A DNA stretch of 64,000 nucleotides, taken from Cellulophaga omnivescoria. GTDB taxonomy: Bacteria > Bacteroidota > Bacteroidia > Flavobacteriales > Flavobacteriaceae. Of this stretch, positions 45,038 through 52,931 are shown one piece after another. The stretch lies in contig NZ_MDDP01000001.1 of the NCBI RefSeq assembly GCF_001999725.1, positions 167,096 to 231,095 of the forward strand. Reading direction: 5' to 3'. The position numbers and the translations under genes are program-made. The notes below the pieces were generated by a model that was not told the DNA's origin, did no database searches, and saw nothing but the letters and a program-made list of their open reading frames with translations. Position 1 is the stretch's first letter, and the number at the start of each line of letters is the position of its first letter.

Positions 45038-46123
45038 ATGAAAAATACTGCATTAACATCTACTCACGAGGCACTTGGCGCTAAAATGGTTCCTTTTGCT
45101 GGTTACAATATGCCTGTTTCTTATGCTGGTGTAAATATAGAACACGAAACTGTACGTAACGGTGTTGGTGTTTTTGATGTGTCGCATATGGGTGAATTTT
45201 TAATTGAAGGTCCTAATGCATTAGATTTAATACAAAAAGTAACATCTAATGACGCATCTAAATTAGTAGTTGGTAAAGCTCAGTACAGCTGTTTACCTAA
45301 TGAAACTGGTGGTATTGTAGATGATCTTATTGTTTACAAATTAAAAGATGAGCAGTATTTACTAGTTGTTAATGCTTCTAATATTGATAAAGATTGGAAC
45401 CACATAACTAAATACAATGAAACTATAAATGCAGAAATGCGTAACATATCTGAAGGATACTCTTTATTAGCTATACAAGGTCCTAAGGCTATTGAAGCTA
45501 TGCAGTCTGTTACATCTGTAGATTTAGCTACTATTAAATTTTATACTTTTGAAGTTGCAGATTTTGCTGGGATAGAAAATGTTATTATTTCTGCTACGGG
45601 TTATACTGGTTCTGGAGGATTTGAAATTTATTGTAAAAACGAAGAAGTAAAACAAATTTGGGATGCTGTTTTTAAAGCAGGTGCAGATTTTGGTATTGCA
45701 CCTATTGGATTGGCTGCTAGAGATACACTACGTTTAGAAATGGGTTATTGTTTGTATGGGAATGATATAAATGATACAACTTCTCCTTTTGAAGCTGGTT
45801 TAGGATGGATTACCAAATTCACTAAAGATTTTGTTAATAGTGATGCTTTAGCTGTACAAAAAGCAAACGGACCAGAACGTAAACTAATTGCTTTTGAACT
45901 TACAGAAAGAGGTATTCCTAGACACGATTATGATATAGTAGATGCAGATGGTGCTAAAATTGGTGTAGTTACCTCTGGTACTATGTCACCATCCCTTAAC
46001 AAAGGTATTGGCTTAGGCTATGTACCAACGGATTTATCTAGTGCAGGTACAGAAATTTTTATACAGATTAGAAAAAAGGCAGTTGCTGCAACTGTTGTAA
46101 AATTACCTTTTTATAAGGCATAA
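45038..46123 (+). CDS. gcvT: Glycine cleavage system T protein (aminomethyltransferase)
   Basis: 361 residues. It transfers the methylene carbon from the aminomethyl-lipoyl H protein to tetrahydrofolate and releases ammonia. Family motifs: [48 protein letters not shown] and [20 protein letters not shown] with the folate-site Asp/Arg. GcvH and GcvP are not in the window, so the system is encoded at scattered sites, as is common in this phylum. It is followed after 7 bases by a glutaminase gene, suggesting co-transcription. Confidence 0.96.
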   Translation: MKNTALTSTHEALGAKMVPFAGYNMPVSYAGVNIEHETVRNGVGVFDVSHMGEFLIEGPNALDLIQKVTSNDASKLVVGKAQYSCLPNETGGIVDDLIVYKLKDEQYLLVVNASNIDKDWNHITKYNETINAEMRNISEGYSLLAIQGPKAIEAMQSVTSVDLATIKFYTFEVADFAGIENVIISATGYTGSGGFEIYCKNEEVKQIWDAVFKAGADFGIAPIGLAARDTLRLEMGYCLYGNDINDTTSPFEAGLGWITKFTKDFVNSDALAVQKANGPERKLIAFELTERGIPRHDYDIVDADGAKIGVVTSGTMSPSLNKGIGLGYVPTDLSSAGTEIFIQIRKKAVAATVVKLPFYKA

Positions 46124-46130
46124 TTTTTAT

Positions 46131-47045
46131 ATGATAGATTTTCAAGGTATTATCAACAACATTCATAACAACTTAAGTAAAGAAGAGGTTAAGGGTGTTG
46201 TTGCATCTTACATTCCAGAATTATTTAAACAAACCACCAATAGTTTTGGTATTTACCTGCATTGTATTAATGGAGAAAGTTATGCTGTTGGTGATGCATA
46301 CACACCTTTTTCTATACAAAGTATATCAAAAGTTTTAGCACTATCTAAAGCAATAGCGTTTGAGGATAATAATATATGGCAACGTGTAGATGTTGAGCCC
46401 TCTGGAAACCCTTTTAACCATTTATCGTTGCTAGAATTAGAAAACGGTATACCAAGAAACCCTTTAATAAATTCTGGGGCATTAGTAATTGCAGATATAT
46501 TGGTTACACATTTAAAAAATCCTAAAAAAGACTTTTTAAACTATGTAAGAACCATTGCTAATGACCAAACAATAAATTACAATACGGATGTAGCTGCATC
46601 TGAAAAAAGAACTGGTTATACAAATTATGCAGCAGCCAACCTTTTAAAGTCTTTTAACAACCTAAATAATAATGTAGAGGATGTTTTAGATTTTTATTTT
46701 CACCAGTGTTCTATAGATATGAGCTGTGCGCAATTAGCCAATGCTTTTTATTTATTTGCCAATAGTGGTAAGTGTATAAACCATATACAGCACATACCTA
46801 TTAGCCAGGCAAAACGTATTAACGCAATTATGCTTACTTGTGGTTTTTATGATGAAGCAGGAGAATTTGCCTTTAGAGTAGGTTTACCAGGCAAGAGTGG
46901 TGTTGGTGGCGGAATTGTAGCGCTATTACCAAATAACTTTATTATTTCTACTTGGGCTCCAGGCTTAAACCCTAAAGGAAATTCATTATTAGGAATGCAA
47001 GCATTGGAGCAATTTACGACTGAGACTAAAATCTCTATTTTTTAA
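46131..47045 (+). CDS. glsA: Glutaminase
   Basis: 304 residues. It hydrolyses glutamine to glutamate and ammonia and is a serine-dependent beta-lactamase-fold enzyme. The Ser-x-x-Lys site is in FSIQSISKVLALSKAI. Other conserved parts are EPSGNPFNHLSLLE, NPLINSGALVIADIL, DVAASEKRTGYTNYAAAN and GLPGKSGVGGGIVALLP. It lies between gcvT and an epimerase-like gene with small gaps (7 and 15 bases), so all three are probably one transcript. Confidence 0.95.
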   Translation: MIDFQGIINNIHNNLSKEEVKGVVASYIPELFKQTTNSFGIYLHCINGESYAVGDAYTPFSIQSISKVLALSKAIAFEDNNIWQRVDVEPSGNPFNHLSLLELENGIPRNPLINSGALVIADILVTHLKNPKKDFLNYVRTIANDQTINYNTDVAASEKRTGYTNYAAANLLKSFNNLNNNVEDVLDFYFHQCSIDMSCAQLANAFYLFANSGKCINHIQHIPISQAKRINAIMLTCGFYDEAGEFAFRVGLPGKSGVGGGIVALLPNNFIISTWAPGLNPKGNSLLGMQALEQFTTETKISIF

Positions 47046-47060
47046 GAACTAAAGTGCGTA

Positions 47061-47894
47061 ATGAAGGAGAAGAAATCTAAAGATAGAATTTTAATTCTAG
47101 GAGCAAGTGGCTTTATAGGTAATGCATTTTACAAAGAGCTGTATGCGTATTATGACACCTATGGCACCTATTGCTTTAACAACAAAAAATTTGAAGATAA
47201 TGGACAGTTTTTTTATTACAATGTTGAAGAAACAGACATTTATGAACTGTTAGAAATTGTAAAGCCTAATTATATTATATCTGCTATTCGTGGTAATTTT
47301 GCCGCACAAGTATTGGCTCACCAACATATAGTAGAATATGTTACTAAGCACAATACCAAATTAATCTTTTTATCTTCGGCCAATGTTTTTGATGCTTACA
47401 GCAAATACCCTTCTTATGAGTTAGACAAAACATTGTCTTTAAGTATTTATGGGCGTTTAAAAATTAAGATTGAAAATATGTTACTTAGATTACCTAAAAA
47501 TAAAGCTATAATTGTACGCTTACCTATGGTGTTTGGTAATAACACACCAAGAATTAGGGAAATAAAAAATTTGCTTCAACTTAAAGAACCTATTGAGGTT
47601 TTTCCTAATTTAATTTTTAATGTTACCTATATAGACAAACTTACCCAACAATTACATTACATCATTAACCATAAAAAAACTGGTGTTTTTCATTTAGGAA
47701 GTACAGATTTGGTACATCATGAAGACTTTATTAAAGAAATAGTATCTAAAATAGGATTATATAACCCTGTGTATAAAAGAGTTTTTACTTCTAACGATGA
47801 TAGGTATTTAGCCGTGCTTCCAAAAAACAATAAACTACCTAAACATTTACAAATTACTTACCAAGATACTATAGATCATCATCTTTTTTCCTAA
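47061..47894 (+). CDS. Extended SDR, NAD-dependent epimerase/dehydratase or RmlD-like reductase
   Basis: 277 residues. The Rossmann motif ILGASGFIGNAFYKEL is at the N-terminus; IISAIRGNFAAQVLAH and LIFLSSANVFD follow as in RmlD-type proteins. The catalytic YxxxK corresponds to SIYGRLKIKIENML (Tyr-Gly-Arg-Leu-Lys). The C-terminal part ends GVFHLGSTDLVHHEDFIKEI. RmlD-type enzymes reduce dTDP-4-keto-rhamnose; no other sugar-nucleotide genes are near, so the substrate remains open. Confidence 0.82.
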   Translation: MKEKKSKDRILILGASGFIGNAFYKELYAYYDTYGTYCFNNKKFEDNGQFFYYNVEETDIYELLEIVKPNYIISAIRGNFAAQVLAHQHIVEYVTKHNTKLIFLSSANVFDAYSKYPSYELDKTLSLSIYGRLKIKIENMLLRLPKNKAIIVRLPMVFGNNTPRIREIKNLLQLKEPIEVFPNLIFNVTYIDKLTQQLHYIINHKKTGVFHLGSTDLVHHEDFIKEIVSKIGLYNPVYKRVFTSNDDRYLAVLPKNNKLPKHLQITYQDTIDHHLFS

Positions 47895-47923
47895 TAAATA
47901 GATTATTACATAACTACTTCTTG

Positions 47924-47931
47924 TAACTTTG
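47924..47931 (+). promoter_or_regulatory. Promoter -7 box for the pterin dehydratase gene
   Basis: TAACTTTG is a perfect TAnnTTTG, 22 bases before the ATG at 47954. Confidence 0.65.
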
Positions 47932-47953
47932 CAATACACTAAATTTTATACCG

Positions 47954-48241
47954 ATGCAAAAATATACAACTGAAGAAATAACAAGTAAATTAAACAACTT
48001 AGATGGTTGGAATTATACTGATGGCGCTTTAGAAACTACGTTTGAGTTTAAAAATTTTAAAGAAACTTTTTGCGTTATGACGCGTATTGCTTTTGAATGT
48101 GAATTACAAGATCACCACCCAGATTGGACTAACGTTTATAATACACTTACCATACGCCTTAATACTCACGATGCAGGAGGAGTTACAGAAAAAGATTTTG
48201 CACTGGCTAAAACTATTGAAGAGATTATAGACAGTGAATAA
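47954..48241 (+). CDS. 4a-hydroxytetrahydrobiopterin dehydratase (PCD/DCoH)
   Basis: 95 residues, the standard size. It dehydrates the 4a-hydroxy pterin formed by aromatic amino-acid hydroxylases. The active-site signature is DHHPDWTNVYNTLTIRLNTHDAGGVTEKD split over two strands, with the paired His, the Pro-Asp-Trp and the later His. In organisms without a pterin hydroxylase it can serve in molybdopterin metabolism; no such partner is visible here. It has its own promoter and terminator. Confidence 0.94.
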   Translation: MQKYTTEEITSKLNNLDGWNYTDGALETTFEFKNFKETFCVMTRIAFECELQDHHPDWTNVYNTLTIRLNTHDAGGVTEKDFALAKTIEEIIDSE

Positions 48242-48247
48242 ATATAT

Positions 48248-48276
48248 AACCTAGCCATTATACGCTAGGTTTTTTT
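48248..48276. terminator. Terminator between pterin dehydratase and BASS transporter genes
   Basis: Stem AACCTAGC (48248-48255) with GCTAGGTT (48264-48271) and a T run. It overlaps the stop codon of the convergent transporter gene. Confidence 0.82.
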
Positions 48277-49231
48277 ATATCTTTCTTTTTGCCAATTTAC
48301 TTGCAATTACACTAATTATTAAAATTTGGGTTGCGTGAAAAAGCATTATGGGCAACAATACAATTCCTATTACTGCCATATTACCAAATATTATTTTAGA
48401 AAAAACTGTACCATGTACTAATGATTTTTTTGTGCCGCAAAACTGAGCCGTAATTTTATCTTCTATATTAAAATTAAGCTTTGCAGCTATAAAACCTGTA
48501 CTAAAATAAGTAATAGTAAAAAGAACTAGCACACCAACTAAAAGAAATAACAAGTCTAATACAGAAATAGCACTAAAAACATTGTCTGTAAATGAAGATG
48601 AAAAACTTTTGTAAATTATTAATAATATAATAGACTTGTCAAACAAGGTAATTTTATTACTATGTTTTTGTGCAAATGTACCCCAGTAACGTTGTAATAG
48701 TAAGCCAAGTACAACTGGCATTATTATTTGTACAATTAGTTTTATGTAAATGTCTATAAAGTTAAAACTGGCTTGGTCATTGGTTACAAATAACCCCATC
48801 CAAAGTGGGGTAACCAAAACACCTATTATACCCGATATACTTGCATTAAAAATTGCAGCCGGCATATTTCCTTTGGCTATAGACACCATTACAACAGATG
48901 AAGATACTGTAGATGGTAATGCTGCTAAAAAAAAGAATGCAAGCCAAATAGTTTCTTGTTCTTGGTTTTGTAAAAGTGGTTTAACTAACAAAACCAAAAC
49001 AGGAAACAATACAAAAGTAGCTGCTTGTACTAAAATATGTAGTTTCCAATTTTTTAAACCAGCTTTTAGTTTAGACGGACTTAATTTTAATCCATAAAAA
49101 AAGAAAATTAAAGAAATACCAATACCGCTAATGGTATTTATAAAATTCATAGCTCCCCACTGCGGAAAAAAATAAGCAAAAACAATGGCAACTATTATAA
49201 ACAATACAAATTTATCAATCTTCATAATCAA
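48275..49231 (-). CDS. Bile acid:sodium symporter family protein (SBF-like)
   Basis: 318 residues, nine or ten hydrophobic segments. BASS-family pattern: an early GIGISLIFFFYGLKLSPSKLKAGL, then FLAALPSTVSSSVVMVSIAKGN with the polar crossover segment, and NASISGIIGVLVTPLW. This is the long SBF-like branch (YfeH type), whose substrates are mostly unknown organic anions. The name refers to family only, not to bile acid as substrate. A second in-frame ATG two codons downstream (49225) is equally plausible as start. Confidence 0.88.
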   Translation of the reverse strand: MIMKIDKFVLFIIVAIVFAYFFPQWGAMNFINTISGIGISLIFFFYGLKLSPSKLKAGLKNWKLHILVQAATFVLFPVLVLLVKPLLQNQEQETIWLAFFFLAALPSTVSSSVVMVSIAKGNMPAAIFNASISGIIGVLVTPLWMGLFVTNDQASFNFIDIYIKLIVQIIMPVVLGLLLQRYWGTFAQKHSNKITLFDKSIILLIIYKSFSSSFTDNVFSAISVLDLLFLLVGVLVLFTITYFSTGFIAAKLNFNIEDKITAQFCGTKKSLVHGTVFSKIIFGNMAVIGIVLLPIMLFHATQILIISVIASKLAKRKI

Positions 49232-49381
49232 TTTTTATAAAATACAATATTAAGCACTTGTTGCTTTACTTTTAAAATATTCTACTTTAAAATACATTTA
49301 TTTTTAAGGTTAAACCAATTCAATTTTTTAATTTCATCCTAGAAATACACTATTCTATTTTAAACCATAAAATAAAGACTA

Positions 49382-50146
49382 ATGCACATAGTATCTTGGA
49401 ACGTAAATGGCATACGTGCTGTTGTAAAAAAAGAGTTTTTTGAATCTGTAAAATATATGAATCCAGATATACTTTGTATTCAAGAAACTAAAGCACAAGA
49501 CAATGAGGTTGCTAAAGCACTTTCTCCATTAAAAAACTTTGACTTAACCTCTAATTCTGCAGATAAAAAGGGATATTCTGGAACTGCAACATTAAGTAGT
49601 ACTGAGCCTATAAGCGTTAAAGAAGATATTGGTATAGAAACACACGAAACCGAAGGCAGAGTACTTTGTACTGAATACGAAAATTTTTACTTAGTAAATG
49701 TTTACGTACCTAATTCTGGCCAAAAGTTAGACAGGCTGGACTATAGAAAACAATGGGATAAAGATTTTTTAACCTATTTAAAGAATTTAGAAAAGAAAAA
49801 ACCTGTTATTGCTTGTGGAGATTTTAATGTGGCACACAAAGCAATAGACCTAAAAAATGATAAAAGCAACTACAATAAAACTGCTGGCTACACACAAACC
49901 GAAATTGATGGTATGGATAATTTTATTGCAGAAGGTTTTGTAGATTCTTTTAGACTACTGCATCCTGATGAAGTTGCCTATACATTTTGGAGTTACCGTT
50001 TTAAATCTAGAGAACGTAATACGGGTTGGCGTATAGATTATTTTTTGGTGAGTAAATCTATTGAAGATAAAATAAAGGAAGTTACTATTTTTAGTGACAT
50101 TATGGGATCTGACCACTGCCCTATTGGACTTAAAATTGATTTTTAA
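49382..50146 (+). CDS. xth: Exodeoxyribonuclease III (AP endonuclease, ExoA type)
   Basis: 254 residues. It cleaves abasic sites in base-excision repair. All EEP motifs of the Xth branch are present: IVSWNVNGIRAVVKKEF, DILCIQETKAQ (catalytic Glu), VNVYVPNSG, IACGDFNVAHKAIDL (Asp/Asn), TFWSYRFKSRERNTGWRIDYFLVS and DIMGSDHCPIGL (Asp/His). It is a single gene with a strong terminator. It marks the last core gene before the alginate locus. Confidence 0.96.
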   Translation: MHIVSWNVNGIRAVVKKEFFESVKYMNPDILCIQETKAQDNEVAKALSPLKNFDLTSNSADKKGYSGTATLSSTEPISVKEDIGIETHETEGRVLCTEYENFYLVNVYVPNSGQKLDRLDYRKQWDKDFLTYLKNLEKKKPVIACGDFNVAHKAIDLKNDKSNYNKTAGYTQTEIDGMDNFIAEGFVDSFRLLHPDEVAYTFWSYRFKSRERNTGWRIDYFLVSKSIEDKIKEVTIFSDIMGSDHCPIGLKIDF

Positions 50147-50165
50147 CGAAAGCTATTAAATACAT

Positions 50166-50206
50166 AAAACGCCTATAGAATAAAAATTTCTATAGGCGTT
50201 TTTTAG
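50166..50206 (+). terminator. Terminator after xth
   Basis: A perfect 15-bp stem, AAAACGCCTATAGAA (50166-50180) with TTCTATAGGCGTTTT (50188-50202), and a T run. Confidence 0.92.
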
Positions 50207-50556
50207 TGTTATTAATTCTTATAATTTATTCAAGTTATTAAATATTTATAAATGCATATTTATATTTTAGTCACTACCTTAAATTATAACATTGTATCTA
50301 TATGACGTAAATTACAAAAGTTATAAAACAACATTTTATAACTCTACAGAAATATTCTGTCACAGAGTTAAAATTCTTCATTTCAGGTATTCTATAAATT
50401 ACTAGTGTACAATTCTCTTGCACGCCAGTATTAACAATGCATTAATAAAAAAATAACACCTTATTAACCCGTTACTAACTACGTATTTTTTTGTTTATTT
50501 TTTTACACTATTAATAATTTAACAGCCAATAAATTACATTTTTAATTTATAATATC
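50207..50556. other. AT-rich intergenic region before the alginate locus
   Basis: No coding potential was recognised here. The only structure seen is an imperfect inverted repeat at 50339-50370: TAACTCTACAGAA pairs with TTCTGT and AGAGTTA, separated by a 3-base bulge. The rest is AT-rich with oligo-T tracts. Confidence 0.6.
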
Positions 50557-50564
50557 TATATTTG
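50557..50564 (+). promoter_or_regulatory. Promoter -7 box for PL6-PL17
   Basis: TATATTTG is a perfect TAnnTTTG. It overlaps the first bases of the operator-like element at 50562-50586; the predicted transcription start falls inside that element. Confidence 0.7.
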
Positions 50565-50586
50565 GTAAACCAATCTGGTTAACCAA
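50562..50586. promoter_or_regulatory. Operator-like tandem palindrome, copy 1
   Basis: A 25-base element made of TTGGTAAACCA, a 3-base spacer and TGGTTAACCAA. It matches the copy before susC at 22 of 25 positions. The repeat unit has the form TGGT-N2-ACCA, similar to the TTGGTATACCAA-type sites known for UxuR/ExuR (FadR-subfamily GntR repressors). It covers the predicted transcription start of PL6, 11 bases before the start codon, a position that suits repression by the GntR regulator encoded in the locus (inference). Confidence 0.7.
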
Positions 50587-50597
50587 TTTTATATTTT

Positions 50598-52928
50598 ATG
50601 CAAAAACATATATTTTACCTAGCATTTGTAGTACTTATAAGCATTACTTCATGTACTAAAAAAAAGAACACTGTAACTACTTTAAATGAATTTAACACTG
50701 CTGTTAAAAATGCAAAGCCTGGAGATGTAATTACACTAGCAAATGGTGTATGGAATAATACTGAGCTACTTTTTGCAGCCAAAGGAACTGCAGAAAAGCC
50801 TATTACATTAACTGTAGAAGAAAAAGGAAAAGTTACTTTAGAAGGCCAATCTAATTTACGTATTTCAGGAGAGCACTTAGTAATAAATGGTTTAATTTTT
50901 AAAAATGGTTATACACCTACCAATGAGGTCATCTCTTTTAAACAAGATGCTAAAACACTTGCTAATAATACCAGATTAACAGAATGTGTAATAGATAATT
51001 TTAGTAACCCAGAACGTCATGAACCAGATACTTGGGTTGCCATATACGGTAAAAATAACCGAATTGACCACAACCATTTAACTGGTAAAAAAAATAGAGG
51101 TGTAACTATGACGGTTAGGTTAAACTCAAAAGAAAGTCAAGACAACAATCATAAAATAGATCATAACTATTTTGGACCTAGGCAAAATTTGGGTTCTAAC
51201 GGTGGCGAAACTTTGCGTATTGGAACAAGTCATTTCTCAAGAACAAACTCTAACACTATAGTAGAAAATAATTTTTTTGACAGATGCAACGGAGAACATG
51301 AAATAATCTCTAACAAATCTTGCCAAAACACATATAAAAATAACGTTTTTTACGAATGTACAGGTACATTAACTATGCGCCATGGTAACAGAACTTTAGT
51401 AGATGGCAATGTATTTATAGGCAACAACAAACCTAGCACTGGTGGTATTAGAATTATTAACGGTGAACAAACTGTAGTAAATAATTATGGCATTGGTTTA
51501 ACAGGATACCGTTTTAGAGGTGCCTTTGTTATAATGAACGGTATTTACAACTCACCAATTAATAGGTACGACCAAGTTAAAGATGCTGTTGTAAAAAATA
51601 ACACATTTGTTAATAGCAACCACATTCAATTATGCGCTGGTAGTGATGAGGAACGTAGCGCTCCTCCTGTTAATTCTATTATGGAAGACAACATATTTTA
51701 CAATGAAAGTAAAGATTCTATTTTTACGGTTTATGATGACATAAGTGGTATAGCATTTAAAAATAACATTATTAGTAAAAATATAAAACCTATTACAGAA
51801 ACAGGTTTTGTTAGTAAAGATCTAAAATGGAAAAAAAACACAGACGGATTGTTAGTTCCTACAGAAGCTAACATAACAGCAGGCGCTAAGTTACCTAACG
51901 CAATTCTTAAAAAAGAAGATACTGGTGTTAACTGGTACTCTAAAGAAGATACTGCTATAGCATTTGGATCTGGAAAAAAAATTACAGTAGAACCTGGTTT
52001 AAATACATTGTTTAATGCTGTAAATAATTCTTCTGCCGGAGATATATTAGAACTTACTGCTGGTGAAACATATACGTTATCAAAAACAATTGCTATTAAT
52101 CACCCTATAAGTGTAATATCAAACTCAAATAAAAAACCAACCATATTGTTTGAAAAGAAAACCCTATTTGAAATTAATAATGGTGGTAGCTTAAAACTAA
52201 ATGGAATTAATTTTGATGGTGAAAACGCTCCAGACAGAACAGGAAATTCCGTGATTACAACTAGTAAGTATTCTATGAATAAGAACTACAAATTATTTAT
52301 AGATAATTGTGACTTTGTAAACTTAGATGTCAATCATTCTTTTGATGCTGTAATGGTTTACAAAAACACATTTGCAGATACAATTAGTATTAAAAACTCA
52401 AAATTTAATACCATTAGCGGTAACGTATTGGCTTTAGATAAAGAAACAGAAGATATTGGCATTTACAATGCAGAATATGTGATTATAAAAAACAACAGCT
52501 TTAGCAATGTAAATGGAGCCGTATTAAGTTTATATAGGGGTGGAAAAGATGAAAGTACTTTTGGGCCATTTTTAGAACTAGATCATAACACTTTTAATGA
52601 AATTGGGTATGGCAAAAGAAACAAATACAACGCTGCCATTAATTTGTATGGCGTACAAGTTAATGCTATAACCAACAACTTGTTTAACAACACAAAATCG
52701 CTAAAAATGCATTTAGTAGTTGGCGAGCCAATAGTAGATATTTTAAACAATAATTTTTATAAGTCTGATGGTCTAGTAGTTACGGGCGACCAAAAATACA
52801 ATGTAAAAAACCTATGGAATATAGCTCCTAATTTTAATAAAGGTAGCTATACACTGTCTAGTAATAATACAGGCCTTTTAAACAATGGTACCGACGGTAA
52901 AAATTTAGGTGTAATAAGTAATAATTAA
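50598..52928 (+). CDS. Polysaccharide lyase family 6 lipoprotein, alginate lyase (two-domain type)
   Basis: 776 residues, lipoprotein signal with Cys19 (VLISITSC). Two parallel beta-helix domains: an N-terminal PL6 domain (about 25-400) and a second beta-helix (about 465-770). Ca-site residues Asn201, Glu233 and Glu235 (LGSNGGE; CNGEHE), catalytic Lys240 in EIISNKS and Arg261 in TMRHGN lie at the same mutual spacing as in the two-domain lyase AlyGC (N181, E213, E215, K220, R241 from memory). PL6 enzymes split alginate, mostly guluronate or mixed blocks, by beta-elimination. First gene of the locus; the PL17 gene starts 3 bases after its stop. Confidence 0.93.
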   Translation: MQKHIFYLAFVVLISITSCTKKKNTVTTLNEFNTAVKNAKPGDVITLANGVWNNTELLFAAKGTAEKPITLTVEEKGKVTLEGQSNLRISGEHLVINGLIFKNGYTPTNEVISFKQDAKTLANNTRLTECVIDNFSNPERHEPDTWVAIYGKNNRIDHNHLTGKKNRGVTMTVRLNSKESQDNNHKIDHNYFGPRQNLGSNGGETLRIGTSHFSRTNSNTIVENNFFDRCNGEHEIISNKSCQNTYKNNVFYECTGTLTMRHGNRTLVDGNVFIGNNKPSTGGIRIINGEQTVVNNYGIGLTGYRFRGAFVIMNGIYNSPINRYDQVKDAVVKNNTFVNSNHIQLCAGSDEERSAPPVNSIMEDNIFYNESKDSIFTVYDDISGIAFKNNIISKNIKPITETGFVSKDLKWKKNTDGLLVPTEANITAGAKLPNAILKKEDTGVNWYSKEDTAIAFGSGKKITVEPGLNTLFNAVNNSSAGDILELTAGETYTLSKTIAINHPISVISNSNKKPTILFEKKTLFEINNGGSLKLNGINFDGENAPDRTGNSVITTSKYSMNKNYKLFIDNCDFVNLDVNHSFDAVMVYKNTFADTISIKNSKFNTISGNVLALDKETEDIGIYNAEYVIIKNNSFSNVNGAVLSLYRGGKDESTFGPFLELDHNTFNEIGYGKRNKYNAAINLYGVQVNAITNNLFNNTKSLKMHLVVGEPIVDILNNNFYKSDGLVVTGDQKYNVKNLWNIAPNFNKGSYTLSSNNTGLLNNGTDGKNLGVISNN

Positions 52929-52931
52929 ATA

